64,000 bases of DNA from Streptomyces sp. MUM 2J (GCF_022414535.1 NZ_JADWYM010000001.1:248001-312000); one strand, 5' to 3'. Positions 27,407-35,068 are shown, counted from the stretch's first letter. Made by a program: numbers and translations. Notes: generated by a model not told the origin, from the sequence alone.

Positions 27407-27954
27407 AAGCGCTCGATGTCCCGGCGATCGCCGGCGCGTACCTGTTCGAGCCCACGCCGTACACCGACGAGCGCGGCTTCTTCTGCCGCACCTTCGACGC
27501 CGACGTGGTCCGCTCGGTGGGACTCGACCCGGACGCCTTCGTCCAGGACAGCGTGTCCCGCTCGGTCCGGGGCGTGCTGCGCGGTCTTCACCTGCGCTCC
27601 GGCGCCGGCGAGGCCAAGCTGGTGCGGTGCTCGTACGGGAGGATCTTCGACGTCGTCGTGGACCTGCGGACGGACTCGCCGACATACCGCAACCGGGCCT
27701 TCTTCGAGCTGTCCGACGAGACACAGGTGACCCTGCACGTCCCGGCGGGATGCGCGCACGGCTTCCAGGCTCTGACCGAGACCGCCGACGTCTCGTACCG
27801 GATCGACCGCCCGCACGATCCGGCCGAGGACGTGACGATCGCCTTCGACGACCCTGAGCTGGCCGTTCCCTGGCCGCTGCCGGTCACATCGATGTCCCAG
27901 CGGGACCGGGAGGCGCCGAGCCTCGCCGAGGTCCTGCAGCGAAACGAGAGTTGA
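27403..27954 (+). CDS. dTDP-4-dehydrorhamnose 3,5-epimerase family protein (RmlC-like)
   Basis: This cupin-fold nucleotide-sugar epimerase has 183 aa, the normal family length. The catalytic base lies in SVRGVLRGLHLRSG (the histidine of RGLH), and the acid tyrosine in ADVSYRIDRPHDP. TYRNRAFFELSDETQVTLHVPAGCAHGFQAL matches the conserved beta-strand and loop. It is preceded by TPYTDERGFFCRTFDAD. No rmlA, rmlB or rmlD is nearby, so the substrate is either a dTDP-sugar made elsewhere or the CDP-sugar of this cassette; a role in deoxysugar 3- or 5-epimerisation is the safest reading. Confidence 0.88.
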   Translation: MKALDVPAIAGAYLFEPTPYTDERGFFCRTFDADVVRSVGLDPDAFVQDSVSRSVRGVLRGLHLRSGAGEAKLVRCSYGRIFDVVVDLRTDSPTYRNRAFFELSDETQVTLHVPAGCAHGFQALTETADVSYRIDRPHDPAEDVTIAFDDPELAVPWPLPVTSMSQRDREAPSLAEVLQRNES

Positions 27955-27961
27955 GGACGGC

Positions 27962-29335
27962 GTGGACGCCAAAGCCACCGAAGAGCTCCTCCTGCCCCGG
28001 TCTCGGAGGGCGAACGAGCGGCTGCACGCCATGATCCCCGGGGGCGCGCACACCTACGCCAAGGGCGACGACCAGTATCCCGAGGACCTGGCCCCGGTCA
28101 TCAGCCACGGCCACGGTGCCCACGTCTGGGACGTCGACGGCAACCGCTACATCGAGTACGGCTCCGGCCTGCGGTCGGTCAGCCTCGGCCACGCCCACCC
28201 CCGCGTGACCGAGGCAGTGCGACGGGAACTCGACCGCGGCAGCAACTTCGTCCGGCCGTCCGTCGTGGAGATCGACGCCGCGGAACGCTTCCTGGCCACG
28301 GTGCCGACCGCCGAGATGGTGAAGTTCGCGAAGAACGGCTCCGACGCCACCACCGCCGCGGTGCGCCTGGCCCGCGCCGCCACCGGCCGCCCGCGGGTGG
28401 CCGTCTGCGCCGACCATCCGTTCTTCTCCGTCGACGACTGGTTCATCGGCACCACGCCGATGTCCGCCGGTGTTCCGGCAGCGACCCGCGAGCTCACCGT
28501 GGCGTTCCCCTACGGGGACCTGGCCGCCACGGAGGAGCTGCTCACCCGGTACCGGGACGAGGTCGCCTGCCTGATCCTCGAACCCGCCACCCACACCGCC
28601 CCTTCCCCGGGCTCCGAACTCGGTTCGAGCAGGAAAGACCCCACGTCCGCGTACCTCGCCGGCCTGCGCGAGCTGGCCCACCGGCACGGCTGCGTACTGA
28701 TCTTCGACGAGATGATCACCGGCTTCCGCTGGTCCGAGGCGGGCGCCCAGGGCCTGTACGGCGTCGTCCCCGACCTCTCGACGTTCGGCAAGGCGCTGGG
28801 CAACGGGTTCGCCGTCTCCGCGCTGGCCGGGCGCCGCGAACTGATGGAACAGGGCGGACTGCGTCACTCCGGCGACCGGGTGTTCCTGCTGTCCACCACA
28901 CACGGAGCGGAAACGCACTCCCTGGCAGCGATGATGGCCGTGCTCACCACCTACGCCGAAGAGGGCGTCACCGCGCGGCTGCACGCCCTCGGCGAGCGGT
29001 TGGCCGCCGGTGTCCGCGAAGCCGCGGACGGCATGGGCGTCGGCGACCACGTCATCGTCCGGGGCCGGGCCAGCAACCTGGTCTTCGCCACCCTCGACGA
29101 GAACCGGCAGCCGTCGCAGCAGTACCGCACCCTGTTCCTGCGCCGGCTCCTCGCGGGCGGAGTGCTGGCCCCGTCGTTCGTGGTGAGCAGCGCACTCGGC
29201 GAAGCCGACATCGACCGCACCGTCGACGTGGTGGCCCAGGCGTGTGCGGTCTACCGGAAGGCACTGGACGCCGCCGACCCCACCCCTTGGCTGGGCGGAC
29301 GACCGGTGAAGCCCGTGTTCCGCCGCCTGGCGTGA
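27962..29335 (+). CDS. class III aminotransferase (glutamate-1-semialdehyde aminotransferase-like)
   Basis: This PLP enzyme has 457 aa. The cofactor lysine is in STFGKALGNGFAVSALAG; ARTGRPRVAVC-type and VKFAKNGSDATTAAVRLARA segments and FDEMITGFRW complete the fold. The group resembles glutamate-1-semialdehyde 2,1-aminomutase, but homologues in polysaccharide loci aminate sugars or related keto compounds. Between EPATH and YLAGLREL a short segment (TAPSPGSELGSSRKDPTSA) disrupts the usual spacing and coincides with a palindromic mini-element. GTG 27962 starts seven bases after the previous stop, with GAGGACGG. It is the last gene of the operon; the next gene is convergent. Confidence 0.83.
   Translation: MDAKATEELLLPRSRRANERLHAMIPGGAHTYAKGDDQYPEDLAPVISHGHGAHVWDVDGNRYIEYGSGLRSVSLGHAHPRVTEAVRRELDRGSNFVRPSVVEIDAAERFLATVPTAEMVKFAKNGSDATTAAVRLARAATGRPRVAVCADHPFFSVDDWFIGTTPMSAGVPAATRELTVAFPYGDLAATEELLTRYRDEVACLILEPATHTAPSPGSELGSSRKDPTSAYLAGLRELAHRHGCVLIFDEMITGFRWSEAGAQGLYGVVPDLSTFGKALGNGFAVSALAGRRELMEQGGLRHSGDRVFLLSTTHGAETHSLAAMMAVLTTYAEEGVTARLHALGERLAAGVREAADGMGVGDHVIVRGRASNLVFATLDENRQPSQQYRTLFLRRLLAGGVLAPSFVVSSALGEADIDRTVDVVAQACAVYRKALDAADPTPWLGGRPVKPVFRRLA
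28598..28648 (-). repeat. in-frame palindromic mini-element, copy 3 (inverted, in aminotransferase)
   Basis: About 50 bp: CCCCTTCCCCGGGCTCCG then AACTCGGTTCGAGCAGG. Read on the other strand its end resembles the CCGGGAGC-GGGG-AAGGG tail of copies 1 and 2. It contains the near-palindrome CTCCGAACTCGGTTCGAG. It keeps the aminotransferase frame open and adds about 16-17 residues. The match is weaker than between copies 1 and 2. Confidence 0.5.
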
Positions 29336-29342
29336 CCTGACG

Positions 29343-30155
29343 TCAGCGGGGCTCCCGCCGACCGGCGTCGGCCGGCCGATCGGCCGGCTGGTCGGCCAGC
29401 CGGTCGGCCAGCCGGTCGACCAGCCACGCGGTCGCCGGTGTCACCGCCAGCGCGGTGCACCAACCGCCCAGGACGTCGGTCGGGTAGTGCGCCCCCAGGG
29501 CCACCTGCGCCCAGCCCATGGCGGCGCCGGCCACCAGCGCCGCGGCGAGCACGAGCGACCCGCCGGCCGTCCCGCCGAGGCCCAGCCGGCCGGTCACGAG
29601 CAGCGCCACCACGAGGGCGAGCGCGGTGGCGAAGGCGGTGTGCCCGCTCGGGTAGGACAGACTCCCGTCGTGGATGGTGCGTCCCACCAGGGTCTTGAGC
29701 AGCGTCGCCGTCCCCACCGCCGTGCCGGCACCGGCGACGACGAGCACAGCGGCGCGAGGGCGCCGAAGCAGCAGGCAGCCCGTCACGGCGACCACGACCA
29801 GCGCCGCCGCTCCCGCGGGCTCCCCCAGGAAGTCCAGGGCCAGAGCGACGTGCCTCCATGTCGGCCCCGGACCGTCCACCACCGCCGAGATCCGCGCGTC
29901 CACCCTGCCGGGCCGGCTGTCGTCGGCATACAGGACCCCGAGCACGACGACCACCAGCGCGGCGAGGGCCGCATTCAGCCCGAGCCACACGCGCAGGGAC
30001 GGGGGCAGCACCGCGGGCGCCGGCCGGCCGGTCACACGCCCGCCGCTGCCGGCCGCCCCACGGTGCTGTACCGCGGTCGGTGGACGATGTTCCCGATCTT
30101 GCTCCGTCGAGGCAGGGTGCGCGTGCGCCCCTCCGTCCGACTGGTGGGCAGTCAT
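29343..30155 (-). CDS. PAP2-superfamily membrane phosphatase
   Basis: This membrane phosphatase has 270 aa and about five to six hydrophobic helices (VWLGLNAALAALVVVVLGVLY is the first). The three PAP2 active-site motifs are clear: KTLVGRTIHD, SYPSGHTAFA and ALGAHYPTDVLGG. Such enzymes dephosphorylate lipid phosphates, for example undecaprenyl pyrophosphate, outside the membrane. That would recycle the carrier used by the adjacent polysaccharide operon; this link is inference. The 3' end encodes a short repeated tail (VDRLADRLADQPADRPAD). The gene is convergent with the aminotransferase gene, with only seven bases between stops. Confidence 0.85.
   Translation of the reverse strand: MTAHQSDGGAHAHPASTEQDREHRPPTAVQHRGAAGSGGRVTGRPAPAVLPPSLRVWLGLNAALAALVVVVLGVLYADDSRPGRVDARISAVVDGPGPTWRHVALALDFLGEPAGAAALVVVAVTGCLLLRRPRAAVLVVAGAGTAVGTATLLKTLVGRTIHDGSLSYPSGHTAFATALALVVALLVTGRLGLGGTAGGSLVLAAALVAGAAMGWAQVALGAHYPTDVLGGWCTALAVTPATAWLVDRLADRLADQPADRPADAGRREPR
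29366..29425 (-). repeat. short tandem repeats in the 3' end of the PAP2 gene
   Basis: Imperfect direct repeats of about 12 bp (CCGGTCGGCCAG and variants such as CTGGTCGGCCAG) encode the repeated LADRLADQPADRPAD tail. The GGCCGGCCGATCGGCCGGC start is itself palindromic and could help terminate the convergent transcripts. Confidence 0.6.
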
Positions 30156-31036
30156 GGATCAGCGGCTTCCCGTCTCCCCTGCTCCCGGCCCTCCCGAAGA
30201 GTGCCCGGAGCCTGCTGTCGGTGCCCTTCGTGTCCACCGTGCGCGGCATCGTCGGTTCCGGGCCTCCCCTCCCGGCCTGCTCCGGCCGAGCGCCCCAGGG
30301 CCACCGACACCGGCCGGCGTGACCTCCGGTTTCTGCCGGCCCCCACCAACGAGGCCCCCTCGTGTACGGCACGGCCCGCGCGGGAGCCATCAGCCCGTGC
30401 AACCCCGAGGCGCCGACCTGCCCGCACCCTGGCCAAGGGCACCGCGATCAGTCTCTCCTTGCCACCCTAACCAACAATGCGGTCCCGGCACACCGCCGTC
30501 GGAGAGTCCGGTGGCGTCATCCACGACACATCACGATCTCGGCCTCGACGACACTCCTTGGCGCCGTCCACTCCGACCACGCAGTGCAATTCGCCTCCTG
30601 GGCCTTCACCGAACGCGCCAGCTCCTCCACAACCGCCGGCACCGACACTCAGTGCTCGGCATGCTCACCCCGACCGAGTACGAACTCCGTACAACACGAG
30701 CAGCCTGAAACCAAGCGAGCGACTCTACGGAAGTCGGGGCACATCAGGAACTCCACGAATCCGGGATCGGCTCATCAACACCGACTCGCCGCACTCCACC
30801 CTCCTCATGCCGATCGGCGTGACACGACAGGAACCGATGGCACGTCGGCTGTTCAGCGGACCGGCAAGGCTGCGACACGATGGAACCGGTGACATCCGCA
30901 TGGCCGACCTCAGCCATTTGGGTGACTGGACGAGCACCGTCGAGCCTGCCACGCTGACGGGCGCAAGGAGAGGCGGCCAGGCCGCACCGGGCAGCCGCTG
31001 TCGCCTGTACGACCGGACGGGACCTACAGAACGGTG
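30156..31036. other. gene-poor stretch with transposase debris
   Basis: Apart from the IS3-type remnant at 30560-30708, no intact gene is visible in about 880 bp. Open frames here are short, arginine- or proline-rich and lack recognisable motifs. The lower GC of 30420-30900 than the operon on the left marks a change to accessory sequence. Confidence 0.5.
30560..30708 (+). pseudogene. IS3-family transposase (orfB) remnant
   Basis: Two pieces of an IS3-type integrase are recognisable in different frames. The first is VHSDHAVQFASWAFTERA, matching the conserved HHSDHGSQYTSWAFT block that carries the second catalytic Asp. The second is NRRHRHSVLGMLTPTEYE, matching the C-terminal RRRRHSALGMLTPxEYE block, ending at a stop at 30706-30708. 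Roughly 65 residues that should separate them, including the catalytic Glu region, are missing, and the frame shifts at the junction. It cannot encode an active transposase. Confidence 0.75.
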
Positions 31037-31192
31037 ATGCGCGTGGCGACGAAGGAGCAGTACGAAAAAGTCATTCTGAAAGCGGAGATCCAGGGCCTCA
31101 ACGCGCTGTCGAAGCAGGAAATCGACATGCTCAGGCGTCTCGCCCAGCAGGCGGGAACGATGGGGAACCGGGTCAGGAACCTTCTCAGGTAG
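31037..31192 (+). CDS. small hypothetical protein (51 aa)
   Basis: This short open frame has good third-position GC: MRVATKEQYEKVILKAEIQ then LNALSKQEIDMLRRLAQQAG and TMGNRVRNLLR. It is predicted mostly helical and basic, and no family is recognised. GTG 31034 is one codon upstream and could also start it. It lies 36 bp before the next gene in the same direction, so the two may be co-transcribed. The ribosome binding site is weak. Confidence 0.45.
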   Translation: MRVATKEQYEKVILKAEIQGLNALSKQEIDMLRRLAQQAGTMGNRVRNLLR

Positions 31193-31228
31193 GGGTCGTC
31201 ACCGAGAGCCGCAGCAGGGAGCACTTTC

Positions 31229-31750
31229 ATGGGACTGTTCGGATCGAGAGAATCGCTCAACCTTGAAGAGCCGGGCCACGTCGAGATCGCCGACCATGTC
31301 AGGACGCGCGTTCCCGATGTCGGTGAGCACTTCCTGGACTTCATCGGCGTCGGCAGAGATCAGTTGACACCCCATATCGATGCGCTCCGCACGGGGAACG
31401 GGTGGGTGCCCACCGGCGCGCTCCGCCCGTACGGGTTCAAGAAGCTCAACAACGGCCCACTGGCATTCCTTAACATGATGGTTTCATATGACCACATCAC
31501 GATGTCGGTCTGGGCGAGCTTCGGGCTGCGCGGCGGCGACAAGCGGACGGTCGAATCCACGGTAACCCGGGTCATGGAAGAGCAAGGTCATGCCGCAGCG
31601 GCCACCTGGGCCCTCGTCGCGCGCCCGAACACCCGGCTGGATCTTGAGTTCCTGGGGGAATCGCTGATCTCCCGCTGGGACGAATCCGTCAGCACGATTC
31701 GGAACGGCGACGTCATCAAGGCGTTCAAGAAGTGGAAGAGCGCCGTCTGA
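31229..31750 (+). CDS. hypothetical protein (173 aa)
   Basis: No family is recognised. The protein is soluble, without signal peptide or membrane helix, and has a mixed alpha/beta look (MGLFGSRESLNLEEPGHVE, MMVSYDHITMSVWASFGLRG, RLDLEFLGESLISRW). Third-position GC is somewhat lower than in the polysaccharide and NRPS genes, which fits an acquired origin. AGCAGGGAGCAC upstream of ATG 31229 is a plausible ribosome binding site. It follows the 51-aa gene and sits among insertion-sequence debris. Confidence 0.6.
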   Translation: MGLFGSRESLNLEEPGHVEIADHVRTRVPDVGEHFLDFIGVGRDQLTPHIDALRTGNGWVPTGALRPYGFKKLNNGPLAFLNMMVSYDHITMSVWASFGLRGGDKRTVESTVTRVMEEQGHAAAATWALVARPNTRLDLEFLGESLISRWDESVSTIRNGDVIKAFKKWKSAV

Positions 31751-32016
31751 GAAGCCCGGATTCGTCGCGTGGCCCCACACAACTTGACGATCACGCCAAA
31801 TACCCACTCGGCCGGGGCGCGCTGGCACGGCTCGAAGCTCTCCCGAACCCCGGCTGACCAGCACGTTCCCGCCCCTGCAAGCAGCACCACCCGACCGGAG
31901 CCGTGGAACCCGGCGCCCACCCGACGCGACAGCCGGGCCATCAGCCTGGTCACCACCAGCCTGAACAGCCGCAACGGCCCGCCGAAGAACCAGCGGACCG
32001 TCACGTAGGATCGAGG

Positions 32017-32715
32017 CTAGGAAACGCAATTGGCGGCGTCGTCGCCTTCCAGTGCACCTCCGCTCGAAGTCAGGACGCCAACTCCGTCGGGGTCCGGCAT
32101 GGTGACGTTGCTGTTGTTGATCACAACCTGGCTCTTGGTGGCAACGCCGCCCAACTTGTAGGAGAGGGTCGTCGCCCCACCGAATTCCAGGGTGGGCGCC
32201 TGGCGTACCCACTGCCCCCAATAGCAGGGCAAGATTTCCATCGTATTGGTTTCCGATACGGTGTTGGACTTGGAATAGCTGTGACCATATGTTTCGGTCA
32301 GCGTGATGTCCACCGCATTGAAGAGGGTCGTCTTCGCGCTGACGGAAGTAGTGTAGGTGTCAGTCGTGGTCGTTGTGTCAGACCAGGTGATGGCCTGGCG
32401 CGCAGAAGTGGGGTTGAGGTTCACCACTTTGTCCCCGACGGCGTGCGGAGACGTATAGCCGTTGGTCATGCTGGTCTTTTCCCATGTGACGGCACAGTCG
32501 GTGCCCGAGATCTTCCAAGCAGGCGGCAGGGCCATCCAGTTCAGGTGCTGCTCTATGCAGTCATTCAGCGCGTCTGCAGAGCCAACGGGTGAATCGAGGG
32601 CGTCGATCGTACTGACAGGCACGGTTGCTGCTTCTGCTGGAACTGCTTGCAGGGCCAGTACGCCCGAAAAAGCAGCCGTAACGGCGGGGACGGCGAGACG
32701 CCGGAGTCGGATCAT
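32017..32715 (-). CDS. secreted threonine-rich protein, possible aerolysin-type pore-forming fold
   Basis: This Sec-exported protein has 232 aa. From ATG 32715 (AAGGGTAG just upstream) the signal peptide is MIRLRRLAVPAVTAAFSGVL followed by ALQAVPAEAA with an AxA-type cleavage site. The mature part has a long Thr/Ser-rich amphipathic stretch (ITWSDTTTTTDTYTTSVSAK, then VDITLTETYGHSYSKSNTV). Beta-hairpin-like segments with EILPCYWGQWVRQAP follow. The alternation and the W-S-D-T/TxTxT pattern resemble the insertion region of aerolysin/ETX-MTX2 toxins, but this is pattern resemblance only. Four cysteines in the mature chain could form disulfides. Codon use is less GC-biased than the flanking clusters. 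Confidence 0.65.
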   Translation of the reverse strand: MIRLRRLAVPAVTAAFSGVLALQAVPAEAATVPVSTIDALDSPVGSADALNDCIEQHLNWMALPPAWKISGTDCAVTWEKTSMTNGYTSPHAVGDKVVNLNPTSARQAITWSDTTTTTDTYTTSVSAKTTLFNAVDITLTETYGHSYSKSNTVSETNTMEILPCYWGQWVRQAPTLEFGGATTLSYKLGGVATKSQVVINNSNVTMPDPDGVGVLTSSGGALEGDDAANCVS

Positions 32716-33210
32716 GGGACTACCCTTCTTTTCGGAATGTGGCAGAGCGTCCATTGGCGACATCTGGACGCATGACTGCTACCCGATTGAATGCGAGCAC
32801 TTGATCGGGTGACACGCCAGGTCCAGAGGAATCCATGGAAGCTGTTCGCTGATTTTCGAAGGATTCGCTGCACTGCACTGCGAGAGCAAGGATTGGGCGC
32901 TCTCGATCAACTGTCGCGCAATGTGGTATCGACGTCCCCTTCTGCGATCAGATACGTGAGACCGATGCGATCCGTCGAGGCCGAAGCCTTTGGCGTGCAT
33001 TCAACGTAGACCCCAACTTCTCTTGCATGCAAGGCAGTTGAGGAAGAGTTGAGAGATCTAACCCATTCACAGCTTCCTCACAGTTTACTGATTCTAAATT
33101 CAAGTTCTCGCCCCGCGGTCCCGAAATTCTCGTCATGTCCGCGTTTTCCAGGGCGGTGCGCCTTGATCAACACCGTTGCGTCTACTGATCTTTGAGACTG
33201 AGACGACACA
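32716..33210. other. AT-richer intergenic region upstream of the secreted protein gene
   Basis: About 495 bp with markedly lower GC than the window average and no convincing gene. It holds an inverted repeat (listed separately) about 65-95 bp upstream of the secreted-protein start, and presumably the promoter of that gene. Short frames on either strand show no family signature. Confidence 0.45.
32781..32810. promoter_or_regulatory. inverted repeat, candidate operator
   Basis: ACCCGAT (32781-32787) and ATCGGGT (32804-32810) are perfect 7-bp inverted arms with a 16-bp spacer whose edges also partly pair (ACCCGATNNAA on both sides). It lies upstream of the secreted-protein gene on the minus strand and could bind a dimeric regulator. 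Confidence 0.4.
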
Positions 33211-33333
33211 GCAGGCGGCTCCAGCGCTGCCTTCTCCTGGAAATACAACTCGCAGGCACTCGACGGACGCACAGCCGCCACGAACAACCAGGCCAACTGG
33301 GTCGGCGACGGCTGGTCCCTGGAACCCGGCTAC
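33211..33333 (+). pseudogene. RHS-repeat protein fragment
   Basis: One frame reads GGSSAAFSWKYNSQALDGRT then AATNNQANWVGDGWSLEPGY. This matches the conserved start of the repeat region of actinobacterial RHS/YD-repeat proteins (S-x-DGRTAATNNQxxWVGDGW). A stop lies just upstream at 33193-33195 and the similarity ends at 33333, so only about 41 residues of a protein normally over 1000 aa survive. It marks the former presence of a polymorphic-toxin-type gene. Confidence 0.7.
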
Positions 33334-33339
33334 GCCGCT

Positions 33340-33388
33340 GCCGCTCGTTCAGGTGCAGCCGTATCAGCTCAGACTGGGACAGGGCCAT
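33340..33388 (-). pseudogene. possible IS256-type transposase start, fragment
   Basis: On the minus strand ATG 33388, preceded by GAGGAG, begins MALSQSELIRLHLNERQ. MALSQSELxRL is a common opening of actinobacterial IS256/mutator-type transposases. Similarity stops after about 11-15 residues at the junction with the RHS fragment. The short match makes this tentative. Confidence 0.3.
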
Positions 33389-33430
33389 CGTGTACTCCTC
33401 GTGGTTGAACAGGCTGTTCACCACGGAGAG

Positions 33431-33820
33431 TTACGCGGTGGCCCGCCTCCTGTTCAGGGAGCGGGACTCACCCGTCGAAGTGCGCCCCGGACAGACGTCC
33501 GCGCACAACCAGCCGCTGATCCCGTACACCACAACGAGGGCCGCCATCTCGGGGCGTATGCCGAGGTGTTCCAGGAGATGCGGCGGGGCATCAGCGATCC
33601 ACTCGCCGACCGCGAGCAAGGAGGTCACTCCGGCCAGCACCGCGCACGCGGTCAGCGCGAGCACGACCACCAGAGCGTGCCGCACGCCGCGCGGATCTCG
33701 CGGATCGGGCACCTCGCTCAGCCGCTCCGGCAGGCCCGGGACCTCCTCGGGCACGACCCCGGGATGACGGCGGAGTCGGTCAAAGGCAGGCGGGATCGGG
33801 GATGACGCGTCGGCGGGCAC
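33431..33820 (-). pseudogene. ISAs1-family transposase, N-terminal fragment
   Basis: From GTG 33820 the minus strand encodes VPADASSPIPPAFDRLRRHPG, VPDPRDPRGVRHALVVVLAL and TACAVLAGVTSLLAVGEWIA. These match the DDE_Tnp_1-associated N-terminal domain of ISAs1-type transposases (the PDPRDPRGVRHxLxxxLALxxCAVLAG block). After about residue 90 the sequence diverges and stops at 33431. The catalytic DDE domain is absent, so it is a remnant. Confidence 0.8.
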
Positions 33821-34135
33821 GGTCTTCCACCCGGATCACGGGACGCCGAGAACTCCATGATCTTGGAAGCCGTGCCTGTCACGTTCCCGGGACCCCACCG
33901 AGCGAGCAGATCATCACGAACCGGAAGTCAAGCAACTACGCCGGAGCCCTGCGTAGTGGAGTTCAGTCGCTCTCGGAAGTGGTGCGTTCCCGCCCTGCGC
34001 CGCGTACCGGGATGCCTCCACATCGCATCCGTGCACCGTCAGCGGGGCCGGCCCGGTCGGCGGCAGTGCCGTCCGGACCGCTTCCAGAGCTGCCCCGGGG
34101 AAGGCCGGGTGGGCGGTGCCGCAGCAGGCACCAGG
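33821..34135. other. intergenic stretch between transposase remnant and MbtH gene
   Basis: No gene is recognised. On the minus strand directly after mbtH one frame reads TAHPAFPGAALEAVRTALPP and GPAPLTVHGCDVEASRYAAQ before a stop near 33917. Its composition looks protein-like, but it has no start codon or family match and may be a gene fragment. Confidence 0.35.
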
Positions 34136-34351
34136 TCAAGAGCCGGCGGGCGTGGCCCCGCGAAGGTCCTTGGGCCGCAGGTCCACCCAGTGGGTGTCGA
34201 TGTACTCGACGCACTTCTGGCGCGGGGCTGCGTCGAGTACGGTCCGCCATCCGGCGGGCACGTCGATCGCGCTTGGCCACAGAGAGTACTGCTCCTGGTC
34301 GTTGGCCAGTACCAGATACGTTCCGCGTGCGTCCTCGAAGGGGTTCGTCAT
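34136..34351 (-). CDS. MbtH-family protein
   Basis: This is a small NRPS partner protein of 71 aa that binds adenylation domains and helps their folding or activity. The family signature is complete: MTNPFEDARGTYLVLANDQE, YSLWPSAIDVPAGW, and VEYIDTHWVDLRPKDLR with the conserved tryptophans. It lies on the minus strand, downstream of the sigma-factor gene and about 1.25 kb from the start of the NRPS gene, which is divergent. Its likely client is the threonine-type A domain of that synthetase. GTTGAGGG precedes ATG 34351. Confidence 0.93.
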   Translation of the reverse strand: MTNPFEDARGTYLVLANDQEQYSLWPSAIDVPAGWRTVLDAAPRQKCVEYIDTHWVDLRPKDLRGATPAGS

Positions 34352-34413
34352 CCCTCAACCTTGTTCTTCCGCTGGGATGTGGGTGGATCCGGCGACGGGA
34401 CCCGCCGTGATCG

Positions 34414-34531
34414 CTGGTCCACTGCCCGGGCGCTGACAGTGATCTCGCCGGGCCGGGCGTGCGCGCGGGCCTCACGGCGATGCAGGACGGCCGCGAGCCG
34501 CGCCGGCAGACGAGGGTGACCGCCCGGGCGG
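34414..34531 (-). pseudogene. fragment of a TPR-type regulator gene
   Basis: The minus strand reads PARLAAVLHRREARAHARPG then EITVSARAVDQ. This is almost the same as PARLAAVLHSREARAHARLGEIIVSARAVDQ inside the regulator gene on the right side of the NRPS cluster (56021-56137). DNA identity is high over about 118 bp. The rest of the gene is missing; the fragment begins about ten bases past the sigma-factor stop. Confidence 0.75.
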
Positions 34532-34539
34532 ACGGCGTG

Positions 34540-34571
34540 GTCAGCCGGCCGACTTGAGCCAGGCGTCCTGG
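34540..34571 (-). repeat. 32-bp perfect inverted repeat, left copy
   Basis: The minus strand from 34571 to 34540 is CCAGGACGCCTGGCTCAAGT followed by CGGCCGGCTGAC. It is identical to the plus strand at 55057-55088. This copy is the 3' end of the sigma-factor gene including its stop codon. The two copies lie 20.5 kb apart and bracket the NRPS/PKS genes. Confidence 0.9.
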
Positions 34572-35068
34572 AAGCTGCGCCGGGCCCTGTGGAGGCGCGA
34601 GCGAACCGTGCCGACGGGGACGCAGAGGGTGGCGGCCATCTCCTGCTCGTCCATGCCGTAGACGGCCCGCAGGGTGAGGATCTCCCGGTGGTGGGCGGGG
34701 AGCCGGTTCATCACGTCCGAAATGTGCACGGTGATGAGTGGGTTGGCGTCCTGCGCCACCTCGGGGAGCCCGTCGGAGGGACCTGGGCCGACCCGCTTCG
34801 TCGTCCGTACGGCCTCCCGGATCGTCACGGCCTTGACCCAGCCGTAGAAGGCGGTCGGCTCGCGCAGCCCGCGAAGGCCCTGGTAGATCGCGAGCATCGC
34901 CTCCTGGGCGGCGTCGGAACTGTGCCCGCGTGCGATGCGCAGGCAGAGCCGTCCGACGAAGGGGGCGATGTGGCGGAGGAGGTCGTTCATGGCTCTGCCG
35001 TCCCCGGATTGTGCGCGCGGCAGCAGAACCGTGACGGCAGAGGGACCTGGATCCTTCGTCGTTCTCAC
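34541..35068 (-). CDS. sigma-70 family RNA polymerase sigma factor (ECF-like)
   Basis: This short two-domain sigma factor has about 175 aa. Region 2 includes LLRHIAPFVGRLCLRIARGH, DAAQEAMLAIYQGLRGL and TAFYGWVKAVTIREAVR. Region 4 is DVMNRLPAHHREILTLRAVY followed by the helix-turn-helix EQEMAATLCVPVGTVRSRLH and the tail FQDAWLKSAG. I choose GTG 35068 (VRTTKDPGPSA) because the upstream frame has non-protein-like composition; GTG 35080 is also possible. No anti-sigma gene is adjacent. It is divergent from the NRPS gene and co-directional with mbtH, so it is a candidate cluster regulator. Confidence 0.85.
   Translation of the reverse strand: MRTTKDPGPSAVTVLLPRAQSGDGRAMNDLLRHIAPFVGRLCLRIARGHSSDAAQEAMLAIYQGLRGLREPTAFYGWVKAVTIREAVRTTKRVGPGPSDGLPEVAQDANPLITVHISDVMNRLPAHHREILTLRAVYGMDEQEMAATLCVPVGTVRSRLHRARRSFQDAWLKSAG

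Noticed and set aside
31588..32004. Minus-strand frame of 138 codons beginning MTVRWFFGGPLRLFRLVVTR.
   Set aside because: It overlaps the 173-aa gene antisense and has no recognisable family; coding support is weaker than for the plus-strand gene.
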